Source: Sulfitobacter sp. 20_GPM-1509m
GTDB taxonomy: Bacteria > Pseudomonadota > Alphaproteobacteria > Rhodobacterales > Rhodobacteraceae
Direction of reading: 5' to 3'
Length of the DNA: 64,000 nucleotides
Assembly: GCF_000620505.1 (NCBI RefSeq)
Contig: NZ_JIBC01000007.1
Coordinates: 62,001 to 126,000, forward strand
A program made the translations under genes and the position numbers. Positions 54,679 to 63,472 of this stretch are shown here, one piece after another (the stretch's first letter is position 1; every line of letters begins with the position of its first letter). The notes beneath the pieces were generated by a model, which made no database searches, had not been told where the DNA came from, and saw only the letters and a list, made by a program, of their open reading frames with translations.

Positions 54679-55848
54679 ATGGCCGTCGTCAACCGCATCG
54701 CTGATTTTGCCCCGCAGATGGCCGAATGGAGACAGCATCTGCACACCATTCCCGAACTGGGCCGCGCCTGCCACAAGACGGCTGCTTTTGTGGCCGAGCG
54801 CCTGCGCGAATTTGGCGTGGACGAAATTCACGAAGGATTTGCCGAAACCGGCATCGTGGCGATCATCAACGGGCAGGGCGCGGGGCCGACCATTGGCCTG
54901 CGCGCTGACATGGACGGCTTGCCGATCACCGAGGCGACGGGGCTGCCCTATGCCAGCACTCACGCGGGCCGGATGCACGCCTGTGGCCACGATGGCCACA
55001 CGACCATGCTGCTGGGGGCCGCGAAATACCTGTGCGAGACGCGCAATTTCGCGGGCCGCGTCGCGCTGATCTTCCAGCCCGACGAAGAAGCGACCGGCGG
55101 CGCCGAGGCGATGGTCCAAGAGGGGATCATGGACACCTTTGACATCGGCGAGGTCTATGGCATCCACAACGTCCCCGGCTTTGACGAGGGCACGTTCCAC
55201 GCGCGCTCCGGCCCGCTGCTGGCGGCGGCGGACACGTTTCACATTCACCTGACCGGGCGCGGCGGCCACGGGGCACAGCCGCAGGACACGGTTGATCCGG
55301 TGGTCTGTGCCGCGTCGATCACGCAGGCGCTGCAAACCATCGTCAGCCGCAATATCGAGGCGGGTCAGCAGCTTGTGATCTCTGTCACGCAGATTCACAC
55401 CGGCACGATCGACAACGTGATCCCCGAAACCGCCTATCTGAACGGCACCGTGCGCACGTTCACGCCCGAGATGCGCGATCTGGCAGAGCGGCGGATGAAC
55501 GAGATTGTCGCAGGGCAAGCGGCCAGTTTCGGGCTGAGCGCCAAGGTCGATTACGTGCGCGGCTATCCCCCCACGGTCAACCATGCGCGCGGGGTCGAGT
55601 TGGCCGCGCGCGCGGCCCGCGATGTGTCGGGTGATGCGGCGGTGGACGTGGACAGCCCCGCCAACATGGGCGCCGAGGATTTCGCCTATATGCTGGAGGC
55701 ACGCCCCGGCGCTTACTTCTTCATGGGCATCGGTGAGGGCGCGGGGCTGCACCATCCTGAATACAATTTCAACGACGCAGCCGCCCCTGTGGGGGCCTCG
55801 TTCTTTGCCCGTCTGGTCGAGACGGCGCAACCGGTGAAAGGGGCCTGA
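54679..55848 (+). CDS. M20D amidohydrolase (hippurate hydrolase-like)
   Basis: A 389-residue metal-dependent amidase. Metal and catalytic motifs: LRADMDGLPI, MHACGHDGHTTMLLGAA, FQPDEEATGGAE, and the late MGAEDFAYML with HHPEYNFND. AAGGAG lies nine bases before the ATG. The family hydrolyses N-acyl amino acids and amides. Three bases separate its stop from the ureohydrolase start, so the two act in one operon. Confidence 0.93.
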   Translation: MAVVNRIADFAPQMAEWRQHLHTIPELGRACHKTAAFVAERLREFGVDEIHEGFAETGIVAIINGQGAGPTIGLRADMDGLPITEATGLPYASTHAGRMHACGHDGHTTMLLGAAKYLCETRNFAGRVALIFQPDEEATGGAEAMVQEGIMDTFDIGEVYGIHNVPGFDEGTFHARSGPLLAAADTFHIHLTGRGGHGAQPQDTVDPVVCAASITQALQTIVSRNIEAGQQLVISVTQIHTGTIDNVIPETAYLNGTVRTFTPEMRDLAERRMNEIVAGQAASFGLSAKVDYVRGYPPTVNHARGVELAARAARDVSGDAAVDVDSPANMGAEDFAYMLEARPGAYFFMGIGEGAGLHHPEYNFNDAAAPVGASFFARLVETAQPVKGA

Positions 55849-55851
55849 GGG

Positions 55852-56802
55852 ATGGTGACACCCAAGAACCAACCGATCAGCGGCAACGACCTTGCGCGGT
55901 TTTCCGGCCCGAACACCTTTATGCGTTTGCCGTCGGTCAATGACCTCAAGGGGCTGGATGTTTGCGTGCTGGGCGTGCCCATGGACATCGGCACGTCGTG
56001 GCGGTCGGGCACGCGGTTCGGGCCAAAGCAGGTGCGCGCCGAAAGCGCGATGATCCGGCCCTATAACGTGCAAACGGGGGCCGCGCCCTTTGACAGTTTG
56101 CAGGTGGCGGACATTGGTGATCTGGCGATCAATACGTTTTCACTGTCGGACAGTTTGCGCATTATTGCAGAGAGTTACGAGGCGATCCTAAAGTATGACG
56201 TGATGCCCATGGCCATCGGTGGCGATCATTCGATCACCCTGCCAATCCTGCGCGCCATCGCGAAACGACATGGTCCCGTGGCGCTGGTGCATGTGGATGC
56301 CCATGCCGATGTGAACGACGAGATGTTTGGCGAGCGCGAGACCCACGGCACCGTGTTCCGCCGCGCCTATGAGGAAGGGCTGATCATCCCGCAAAAGGTC
56401 TATCAGGTCGGCCTGCGCGGCACCGGCTATGCCGCCACCGACTTTACCGAGGCGCAAGGCTGGGGGTTTCAGCAATGGCAGGCGTCGGAACTGTGGCACC
56501 GCCCGCTGGACACGCTGGGTGCGGAAATCCGGCGTGATATCGGGGATGCGCCGGTTTACGTGACCTATGACATCGACAGCCTTGATCCCGCCTATGCGCC
56601 CGGCACGGGTACGCCCGAGATTGGCGGGTTGACCACGCCACAGGCGATGCAGTTGATCCGCGCCTTAAAGGGTCTGAACATAGTGGGCTGTGATCTTGTC
56701 GAGGTCAGCCCGCCTTATGACACCTCCGGCAACACGGCGCTGACCGGGGCGAACATCTTGTTCGAACTGTTGTGCGTCCTGCCGGGCGTTGCCTATCGTT
56801 GA
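55852..56802 (+). CDS. Agmatinase-family ureohydrolase (agmatinase or guanidinobutyrase)
   Basis: A 316-residue binuclear manganese enzyme that releases urea from a guanidino compound. Metal ligands are in AIGGDHSITLP, ALVHVDAHADV and TYDIDSLDPAYAPG. The N-terminus (FSGPNTFMRLP, SWRSGTRFGPKQVRAES) resembles Pseudomonas GbuA, a guanidinobutyrase, as well as agmatinases. The pairing with an M20 amidohydrolase points to catabolism of acylated or guanidino amines. speB could be used but the substrate is not proven. Confidence 0.88.
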   Translation: MVTPKNQPISGNDLARFSGPNTFMRLPSVNDLKGLDVCVLGVPMDIGTSWRSGTRFGPKQVRAESAMIRPYNVQTGAAPFDSLQVADIGDLAINTFSLSDSLRIIAESYEAILKYDVMPMAIGGDHSITLPILRAIAKRHGPVALVHVDAHADVNDEMFGERETHGTVFRRAYEEGLIIPQKVYQVGLRGTGYAATDFTEAQGWGFQQWQASELWHRPLDTLGAEIRRDIGDAPVYVTYDIDSLDPAYAPGTGTPEIGGLTTPQAMQLIRALKGLNIVGCDLVEVSPPYDTSGNTALTGANILFELLCVLPGVAYR

Positions 56803-56830
56803 CGGGGCAGGACGCTCCGCGGAGGATTTT

Positions 56831-57265
56831 ATGAACCAGAGAAGAGGATGGATGCGCATGTTGTTCTGGATAGTGGCCCTTGTGGCCGTGCTGGCGGTGG
56901 CCGCGGTGGCCTATGTGCGGCTGGCACCCTCTGACCCGGCACGATGGAATCAGCCCGTTGCGGCGACGGAAGACAAGGATTTCGGCAACGGCGCCATCCG
57001 CGTTCTGCCAGCCACCGACGGGCTGCTGGCGCGGCTGGATGCGGCGATGCAGGCACTGCCGCGCACGCAGGTGTTGGCGGGATCGGTCGCGGATGGGCGG
57101 ATCACTTACGTCACGCGCACGCCCACCATCGGCTTTCCCGACTACACCACGATTGAGCAGACCGACGGCCAGGTGCGACTGTTGGCGCGGTCGCGTTTCG
57201 GGTCATCAGATATGGGGGTAAATGCCAAAAGATTGAAGGGGTTGCTGGCCGCTGTTCAAGGATGA
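56831..57265 (+). CDS. DUF1499 membrane-anchored protein
   Basis: A 144-residue protein. One N-terminal membrane segment (MLFWIVALVAVLAVAAVAYV) follows a basic start, and the soluble part has the DUF1499 pattern RLAPSDPARWNQPV and TPTIGFPDYTTIEQTDGQVRLL. GGAGGA precedes the ATG. Function unknown. Its last 60 bases overlap antisense to the secreted cysteine-rich gene. Confidence 0.82.
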   Translation: MNQRRGWMRMLFWIVALVAVLAVAAVAYVRLAPSDPARWNQPVAATEDKDFGNGAIRVLPATDGLLARLDAAMQALPRTQVLAGSVADGRITYVTRTPTIGFPDYTTIEQTDGQVRLLARSRFGSSDMGVNAKRLKGLLAAVQG

Positions 57266-57493
57266 GCTGAGGCAGCCCGTCTGCACCTCGCGCCACATCG
57301 GCACGTTCAGCGACATCTGGCATTGCGCCATGAACATGCGCCCGTCGACTTGCAGGCAGATGATGTCGCCCAGTTCGACCCGCGACCCGCTTTTGTCGGT
57401 GCAATAGCAGTCAATCGTCTTGCCTCCCGGAGTTATGACATCTCCGAGGGCCGGTGTGGCAAGCGCCAGTGCAAGAACGGCTGCGCGTAACAT
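57206..57493 (-). CDS. Secreted cysteine-rich hypothetical protein
   Basis: A 95-residue protein with a typical Sec signal peptide ([16 protein letters not shown]). The mature part has five cysteines (DCYCTDK, DIICLQ, MAQCQMS, QTGCLS), which likely form disulfides in the periplasm. A longer start 15 codons upstream is less likely because it precedes the signal peptide. The 3' end overlaps the end of the DUF1499 gene on the other strand by 60 bases. I do not recognise a function. Confidence 0.75.
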   Translation of the reverse strand: MLRAAVLALALATPALGDVITPGGKTIDCYCTDKSGSRVELGDIICLQVDGRMFMAQCQMSLNVPMWREVQTGCLSSSLNSGQQPLQSFGIYPHI

Positions 57494-57555
57494 GGCAACA
57501 ATATACCACTGTCCTTGGCCTTGACCAAATCCTTTCAATATCAGATGGAACGCTC

Positions 57556-58605
57556 ATGATCCCGTCAGAACGCCTTCAACAGATCACCGAGAGGTTCGAA
57601 TACCTCGAAGCCGCGATGTCCGCGGGCGGTGGCGATATTGCGGCGCTGGCCAAGGAATATTCCGATCTGCGCCCCGTGGTCGAACAGATCGCCCTGTACC
57701 GCCAGTTGCAAAGTGACATGGCCGATGCGCGCGAAATGCTGGACGATCCCGAGATGGCCGACCTGGCCCGCGAGGAACTGCCGCGTCTGAAGGCGGCGTT
57801 GCCGGATGCCGAGGCTGCGTTGCAACTGGCGTTGCTGCCGCGTGATGCGGCGGACGCCAAGCCCGCAATGCTGGAAATCCGTCCCGGCACCGGGGGCGAC
57901 GAGGCGGCGTTGTTTGCGGGCGACCTGCTGCGCATGTACATGCGCTATGCCGAGGCGCGGGGCTGGGGCTTCGACATTATCGAGGAACAGGCGACCGAGC
58001 TGGGCGGCATCAAGGAAGTCGTGGCCCACATCAAGGGCGACAACGTCTTTGCGCGGATGAAATACGAAAGCGGCGTGCACCGCGTTCAGCGGGTGCCGAC
58101 AACGGAAAGCGGCGGGCGCATTCACACTTCGGCGGCGACGGTGGCCGTGCTGCCCGAGGCCGAGGAAGTCGACATTCACATCGACGCCAACGACATCCGC
58201 ATCGACACCATGCGCTCGTCGGGCGCGGGCGGGCAGCACGTCAACACCACGGATTCCGCCGTGCGCATCACTCACATCCCCACGGGGATCGTCGTGACCA
58301 GTTCCGAGAAATCCCAGCACCGCAACCGTGACAAGGCCATGCAGGTGCTGCGCGCGCGGCTCTATGATATGGAGCGCAACCGCATCGACAGCGCCCGCAG
58401 CGCCGACCGCGCGGCGCAAGTGGGCGGCGGCGACCGGTCCGAGCGTATCCGCACCTATAATTTCCCGCAGGGGCGCATGACCGACCACCGGATCAACCTG
58501 ACGCTTTATAAGCTGGACGCGGTGATGCAGGGCGACCTGGACGAGGTGATCGACGCGCTGAGATCGGACGACCAGTCGCGGATGCTGGCCGAGATGGGAC
58601 AATGA
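57556..58605 (+). CDS. prfA: Peptide chain release factor 1
   Basis: A 349-residue release factor that reads UAA and UAG. The peptidyl-transferase motif GGQ is in [16 protein letters not shown], and the stop-codon-recognition PxT-type motif lies in [14 protein letters not shown]. Length fits the family. The gene is preceded by a short gap from the secreted protein gene on the other strand and overlaps prmC by ATGA. Confidence 0.96.
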   Translation: MIPSERLQQITERFEYLEAAMSAGGGDIAALAKEYSDLRPVVEQIALYRQLQSDMADAREMLDDPEMADLAREELPRLKAALPDAEAALQLALLPRDAADAKPAMLEIRPGTGGDEAALFAGDLLRMYMRYAEARGWGFDIIEEQATELGGIKEVVAHIKGDNVFARMKYESGVHRVQRVPTTESGGRIHTSAATVAVLPEAEEVDIHIDANDIRIDTMRSSGAGGQHVNTTDSAVRITHIPTGIVVTSSEKSQHRNRDKAMQVLRARLYDMERNRIDSARSADRAAQVGGGDRSERIRTYNFPQGRMTDHRINLTLYKLDAVMQGDLDEVIDALRSDDQSRMLAEMGQ

Positions 58606-59444
58606 CCGCGGCACAGGCCATGGCTGCGGCCACAGCACGGCTTCGGGCGGCGGGGGTGCCGGATCCTGCGCGGGATGCGCGGTTGTTGCTGGCCCATGCC
58701 GCACAGGTGGATGCCACGCGGGTCACCCTGATCGCTCCCGAGGACATCGCCCCCGAGATCGCCGAACGCTACGAGGCGTTGATCAGCCTGCGTGCGGTGC
58801 GCGTGCCGGTCAGCCATCTGATCGGCGAACGGGCGTTTTATGGCCGCCGCTTCAAGGTCAGCAGCGATGTGCTGGACCCGCGCCCCGAAACCGAGACCCT
58901 GATCGAGGCGGCGCTGGCCGAACCCTTTGCCAGCGTGCTGGACATCGGCACCGGATCGGGCTGCATTCTGGTGACCTTGCTGGCAGAACGCACCATGGCC
59001 GTGGGCACAGGCACCGACCTGAGCGAAGCGGCCTGTTTACAGGCCAGCGCCAACGCGGTGCTTCACGATGTCGACCCGCGGGCCGAAGTGATTCAGTCCG
59101 ACTGGTTCGGGGCGGTGCAGGGCAGCTATGACCTGATCGTGTCGAACCCGCCCTATCTGGCGGCCGAGGAAATGGATGATGTAGCCCCCGAGTTGCGCGA
59201 CCACGAGCCACGCATGGCCCTGACGGACGAGGCGGACGGGCTGACGGCCTACCGTGTGCTGGCGGCGATGGGGCCTGCGCATCTGGCGGCGGGCGGGCGG
59301 CTGATCTGCGAAATCGGCTGGACACAGGCTGCGGATGTGGTCGAGATTTTCTATGCGGCGGGCTGGCAGGATGTTGTGTGCCTGCCCGATATGGATGGCC
59401 GCGATCGCGTAATTTGCGCCAGAACACCGCCCCGGACGGCATAA
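58602..59444 (+). CDS. prmC: Release factor glutamine methyltransferase PrmC
   Basis: A 280-residue enzyme that methylates the glutamine of the GGQ motif in release factors. The SAM site is [16 protein letters not shown] and the catalytic motif is [11 protein letters not shown]. It follows prfA with an ATGA overlap, so enzyme and substrate are co-translated. About 210 bases without a clear gene follow before the DUF4167 gene; a TTGTCC-N16-TTTATT match there is weak. Confidence 0.95.
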   Translation: MTAAQAMAAATARLRAAGVPDPARDARLLLAHAAQVDATRVTLIAPEDIAPEIAERYEALISLRAVRVPVSHLIGERAFYGRRFKVSSDVLDPRPETETLIEAALAEPFASVLDIGTGSGCILVTLLAERTMAVGTGTDLSEAACLQASANAVLHDVDPRAEVIQSDWFGAVQGSYDLIVSNPPYLAAEEMDDVAPELRDHEPRMALTDEADGLTAYRVLAAMGPAHLAAGGRLICEIGWTQAADVVEIFYAAGWQDVVCLPDMDGRDRVICARTPPRTA

Positions 59445-59658
59445 ACCCGCACAATCTGTGGAAAAGTGACGCAACGTGGCAATTAATGCTTGTCCCACGC
59501 GGCCCCGCATGTTTATTCAAAGATGTTGAAGCGGTGGATACCTTTTGGTGGTCCCGCTCGGCGTCAAGCCCAACACATCGCATTTTTCGGACAATGATGG
59601 CGCATGTCGCGCAATCCGATGAACTGCAGCGATAGGCATAACAAGGCTAAGCTATTTC

Positions 59659-60303
59659 ATGAAATCTTCGAGATCCCGGTCCCGGTCAAAAAACACGCGC
59701 AATCGCAGCTCGAACAATGGCGGGGGCGGTGGCAACGTCGTCAACCGCGTGTTCGACAGCTCTGGCCCCGAGGGCAAGGTGCGCGGCACGCCGCAACAGA
59801 TCATCGACAAATACAACCAGCTTGCGCGCGACGCGCAACTGTCCGGTGACCGTGTGGCCACAGAAAACTTTCAACAGCACGCGGAGCACTATCTGCGTCT
59901 GCTGAGCGAAGCGCAGCGCGAGATCGACGCCAAGCGCGAGGAACAAGAGCGCCAGAACCGTGACCGTCAGGCCGAACGCGACCGTCAGGCCGAGCGTGAC
60001 CGCGAGCGCAACGAGCGTCAGGAACGCGAATCGAACGGCGGGCAGCAGGGCAATGGCCAGGCAGATGCCAGCGTTCAGGACGCGCAGCCGCAACCGCAGG
60101 CGCGCAAACAGCCGCAATCCGATGTGATCGACGTCGAAGCCGACAGCGGTCTGGTGGAAACACCCGAAAGCACGCCCAAGCCGAAAACCACCCGGTCGCG
60201 CCGCAAGCCCAAGCCGCCTGTCGAGACCACCAAAGAGGCCGAGGCGCCCGCCTCTGACGCAGGTCAGAGCGAAGGTGGCAGCACACCGGAAGCTGCCGAA
60301 TAA
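59659..60303 (+). CDS. DUF4167 protein with RS-like N-terminus and charged helix
   Basis: A 214-residue protein. The N-terminus is Arg/Ser/Asn-rich (SRSRSRSKNTRNRSSN, then GGGGGN), followed by the conserved core VFDSSGPEGKVRGTPQQI and YNQLARDAQLSGDRV, then a charged segment of RQAERDRQAERDRERNERQE type. The C-terminal half is Pro/Lys/Glu-rich and probably disordered. The family is found after prfA-prmC in alphaproteobacteria. The arginine-rich start suggests RNA or ribosome binding, which is an inference. Confidence 0.9.
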   Translation: MKSSRSRSRSKNTRNRSSNNGGGGGNVVNRVFDSSGPEGKVRGTPQQIIDKYNQLARDAQLSGDRVATENFQQHAEHYLRLLSEAQREIDAKREEQERQNRDRQAERDRQAERDRERNERQERESNGGQQGNGQADASVQDAQPQPQARKQPQSDVIDVEADSGLVETPESTPKPKTTRSRRKPKPPVETTKEAEAPASDAGQSEGGSTPEAAE

Positions 60304-60326
60304 TCTCTGTCTGTCCGTTTGAATTG

Positions 60327-60364
60327 AAAAAGGCCCTGCATCGCTGCGGGGCCTTTTGCTTTTG
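60327..60364 (+). terminator. Intrinsic terminator after the DUF4167 gene
   Basis: AAAAGGCCCTGC pairs with GCGGGGCCTTTT with one G-U pair, around a short loop, and is followed by T-rich sequence (TTTTGCTTTT). It lies between convergent genes and may work in both directions. Confidence 0.8.
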
Positions 60365-60373
60365 TGGGGGTGC

Positions 60374-61216
60374 TCAGGGCGCTGCGACTGCCCGCGCAAG
60401 CGCGCAAAACGCCTCCAGCGACACTTGCTCGGCCCGTTCCGTGGGCTGAATGCCTGCGGCCAGCAGCCGGTCCTCGATGTCGGGGGCCACGCCCTTGAGC
60501 GCCGCGCGCAGCATCTTGCGGCGCTGGTTAAATGCGGCAGCGACCACGCGGTTCAACACGGCGGCATCGGCCGGAAAGCGCGGCTGGGGCAGGGCCGTCA
60601 GGTGGACCACGGCAGAGGAAACCTTGGGCGGGGGTGTGAAGGCCTCTGGCGGCAGGTTCAGCACGATCTGCGCATCGGCCCGCCATTGGGCCAGCAGCGC
60701 CAGACGCCCGTAAGCTTTGGACCCCGGTTCTGCCACGATCCGGTGCGCGACCTCGCGCTGGAACATCAGCGTCAGCGACTGCCAGTAGGGTGGCCAGTCT
60801 TTCGGCGTCAGCCAGCGTACCAACAGTTCGGTGCCGACGTTATAGGGCAGGTTGGCGGCCACGCGAATGGGCGGGGTCAGATGTTGCAGCGGGTCGATCT
60901 CAAGCGCGTCGCCCTCGATCACCTGCAAACGGCCGGGATAGGCGTCGGCGATCTCGGCAAGGGCAGGCAGGCAGCGGGGGTCTTTTTCGATGGCCAGCAC
61001 GCGCCGCGCGCCTTCGGACAGCAGGCCACGGGTCAGACCGCCGGGGCCGGGGCCGATTTCCAGCACGTCACAGCCCGTAAGGTCCCCCGCCTGACGCGCG
61101 ATCTTGGCGGTCAGGTTCAGGTCCAGCAGAAAGTTCTGTCCCAGCGATTTGCGCGCGCGCAGGTCGTGGGTGTTGATCACATCGCGCAGGGGCGGCAGGT
61201 TGTCGATGGTGCTCAT
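60374..61216 (-). CDS. rsmA: 16S rRNA dimethyladenosine transferase RsmA (KsgA)
   Basis: A 280-residue methyltransferase that dimethylates two adenines in the 3' end of 16S rRNA. Features: [10 protein letters not shown] at the N-terminus, [15 protein letters not shown] (SAM site), and [14 protein letters not shown] (NLPY motif). It is the last gene of the lptD-surA-pdxA-rsmA cluster, as in E. coli. A repeat copy lies between it and pdxA. Confidence 0.96.
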   Translation of the reverse strand: MSTIDNLPPLRDVINTHDLRARKSLGQNFLLDLNLTAKIARQAGDLTGCDVLEIGPGPGGLTRGLLSEGARRVLAIEKDPRCLPALAEIADAYPGRLQVIEGDALEIDPLQHLTPPIRVAANLPYNVGTELLVRWLTPKDWPPYWQSLTLMFQREVAHRIVAEPGSKAYGRLALLAQWRADAQIVLNLPPEAFTPPPKVSSAVVHLTALPQPRFPADAAVLNRVVAAAFNQRRKMLRAALKGVAPDIEDRLLAAGIQPTERAEQVSLEAFCALARAVAAP

Positions 61217-61245
61217 GCGGGGGCCTTGGGGATGAAAGATTCTAT

Positions 61246-61279
61246 GCCTCCGGCGGGGATATTTCTGGCCAAAAGAAGG
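61246..61279 (+). repeat. Dispersed intergenic repeat, short copy D
   Basis: CCGGCGGGGATATTTCTGGCC followed by AAAAGAAGG. The G-rich hairpin half seen in copies A-C is missing or degraded here. The AAAAGAAGG end touches the pdxA stop codon on the minus strand. Confidence 0.75.
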
Positions 61280-61280
61280 T

Positions 61281-62255
61281 TCATGCGTTTGCCATCCGGT
61301 GCGCCATGCGCAACGCTTCGATCATCGACGAGGGATTGGCCACGCCGGTGCCCGCGATGTCAAAGGCAGTGCCATGGTCGGGCGAGGTGCGGATGAAAGG
61401 CAGGCCCAGCGTCACGTTTACGCCGCGGTCGAAATCCAGTGTCTTGATCGGGATCAGCGCCTGGTCGTGGTACATGCACACTGCCGCGTCATAGCTGGCG
61501 CGGGCGGTGGCGTGGAACATGGTGTCGGCAGGCAGCGGGCCGCGCAGGTCATAGCCTTCGGCGGTCATGTCGGTGACGAGTTTGGCGATCCAGTCGATCT
61601 CTTCCCGTCCCATGGCACCACCTTCGCCGGCATGGGGGTTCAGGCCGGCCACGGCGATGCGCGGCTGCGCGATGCCGAACTGGCTGCGCAACCCGTCGGC
61701 GGTGATGCGGATGGTGTCGCGCAGCAGCGTGGGCGTCAGCATCTTTGGCACGTCCCTCAGGGCGATATGGATGGTGGCGGGCACCACCCGCAGCTGTTCC
61801 GAGGCCAGCATCATCACAGCACGGTCCGCGCCGGCCAGAGCCTGCAGGTATTCGGTGTGACCGGGATAGGCAAAGCCTGCGCCGTCCTGCAGGGCTTTTT
61901 TGTGGATGGGCGCCGTGCACAGGGCAGCGGCCCGACCGGATTGCACCAGATCGACGCCGCGCGCGATCACGTCGATCACCCCCTGCGCATTGGCAGGGTT
62001 GGCGGCGCCCGCTGTGTTCGGCGCGGCAAAGTCGTGGGACAGAACCGGCAGCCCACGGTCCATGACGCCAGCCGCCTGTGACGGATCGTCAATCACGACC
62101 ACAGGCACGTCGGCGGGCAGATGTGCAGGTTCGCCGATCCAGAACAGCGGAACCTCGCCGCGCAGGGCCGCCCAGGCCTTGGCCGCGATCTCGGGTCCGA
62201 TCCCCGCAGGCTCGCCGCAGCTGATCGCAACCGGCAAAGCGGTTGCGGGCGTCAT
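61281..62255 (-). CDS. pdxA: 4-hydroxythreonine-4-phosphate dehydrogenase
   Basis: A 324-residue NAD-dependent enzyme of vitamin B6 (pyridoxal phosphate) synthesis. Family motifs: [36 protein letters not shown], the metal site [10 protein letters not shown] and [13 protein letters not shown]. It overlaps surA by ATGA. A short repeat copy follows immediately after its stop. Confidence 0.96.
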   Translation of the reverse strand: MTPATALPVAISCGEPAGIGPEIAAKAWAALRGEVPLFWIGEPAHLPADVPVVVIDDPSQAAGVMDRGLPVLSHDFAAPNTAGAANPANAQGVIDVIARGVDLVQSGRAAALCTAPIHKKALQDGAGFAYPGHTEYLQALAGADRAVMMLASEQLRVVPATIHIALRDVPKMLTPTLLRDTIRITADGLRSQFGIAQPRIAVAGLNPHAGEGGAMGREEIDWIAKLVTDMTAEGYDLRGPLPADTMFHATARASYDAAVCMYHDQALIPIKTLDFDRGVNVTLGLPFIRTSPDHGTAFDIAGTGVANPSSMIEALRMAHRMANA

Positions 62256-63472
62256 TCGCGTGTGATGCGGGCGTCGGCGCGCAATTCTTCCAACAGGCTG
62301 TCAGAATAGCCGGTCAGACGTTGCTGGCGCAGTTGCAGGGCAACCTCTTCACGGCTGGCGGCTTCATTCAGGCTGGCCGTACGGCCGCACATCATGAGGA
62401 ACACCAGCGTGTTGCCGTCCGAACGGGTCAGGGCTGTTGAAACCTCGCCCGGGTCCAGCTTGGCCAGCTCATAGGCGATGTCCTGAGGGATCTCGCCGGG
62501 GGCCTTGCTGCCACGTTCCAGTGCTTCGGGGGGCTGACCTTTGGCGACGCCGTAAAGGTCGTCACAGACATCGACCTGGGATTGCAGCTTGGCGGCGCGC
62601 GCCAGCGTTTCGGGGCTGCGTCCGCCAGCCATGTAATAGGCGGCATATTCGATGGCCGCATATTCGGGGCTGGGGGCGCCGGTTTCCTGGATGTCGCGCA
62701 GCTGGAACAGTGCCACGGCATTGGGGATCGGCAGCGGGTCGGTCACTTCGCCCGGCGTCAGGCCCAGCAACACGCCGCGCAGGCTGGGCGGCAGGGTGTT
62801 CAGGTCAACCCAGTTCAGCCGTCCGCCATTGCCGCGCGACGCCGTTGCGGAATACTGGCGGGCATAGTTGGAAAATTCGGCCTCGGACGTGCTGGCAGCG
62901 GCCTGTTCGGCGCGCGCCATGGCGCTGGCCTGCTCGTTGGGCGGCGCGGGAATGATGATTTCCGAGATCAGCACGCGGATACCGCTGTCGCCACTGGTCG
63001 CGGACAGGGCGCGGTCGATCTCTGCTTCGGAGACCTGCACGCGGCTGCCGTAGCGGGCGCGGATCAGTTCGCGCCACGACAGGTTCACGCGCACAAAGTC
63101 GCGGAAGGTCTCGCCTGCGACGCCGGCACTTTCCAGCGCCTTGACGAATTCGTCGGTGCTCAGGTTGGCGCGGCCTGCGAATTCGGCCAGCCCCTCGGCC
63201 AACCCTTCGGGCGTCAGCTCAAGCCCGACGGCCTGCGTTGCATTCAGCCGCAGCCGGTCGTCGATCAGCGCGTCGATCGCGCTGTTGCGGGTGGCTCCCG
63301 AGGCATTCAGCACCTGCAGGAACCGCACACGCTGCTGCACTTCGAATTCGGTGATCACGCTGTCGTCAACTTTGGCCACCGGCGCGAAAAGGTTTTGTGC
63401 CGCGACGGGCAGGGCCGTTGTGACGGCCAGGGCCACGGCCAGTCCAAATTGTTTCATCGTTTTCCCGCTCAT
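62252..63472 (-). CDS. surA: Periplasmic chaperone/peptidyl-prolyl isomerase SurA
   Basis: A 406-residue protein of the SurA type, helping outer-membrane proteins and LptD fold. A Sec signal peptide (FGLAVALAVTTALPVAAQ) precedes the SurA N-domain (LFAPVAKVDDSVITEFEVQQR). The parvulin-like domains are compact and the C-terminal helix is ELRADARI. The ATG is chosen because it forms an ATGA overlap with the lptD stop; a second ATG five codons later is possible. It is coupled to pdxA at its other end. Confidence 0.93.
   Translation of the reverse strand: MSGKTMKQFGLAVALAVTTALPVAAQNLFAPVAKVDDSVITEFEVQQRVRFLQVLNASGATRNSAIDALIDDRLRLNATQAVGLELTPEGLAEGLAEFAGRANLSTDEFVKALESAGVAGETFRDFVRVNLSWRELIRARYGSRVQVSEAEIDRALSATSGDSGIRVLISEIIIPAPPNEQASAMARAEQAAASTSEAEFSNYARQYSATASRGNGGRLNWVDLNTLPPSLRGVLLGLTPGEVTDPLPIPNAVALFQLRDIQETGAPSPEYAAIEYAAYYMAGGRSPETLARAAKLQSQVDVCDDLYGVAKGQPPEALERGSKAPGEIPQDIAYELAKLDPGEVSTALTRSDGNTLVFLMMCGRTASLNEAASREEVALQLRQQRLTGYSDSLLEELRADARITRE

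Noticed and set aside
54604-56073. A 490-codon N-terminal extension of MazG
   Set aside because: It is antisense to the M20 and ureohydrolase genes, has shadow-like composition, and the normal MazG length starts at the inner ATG.
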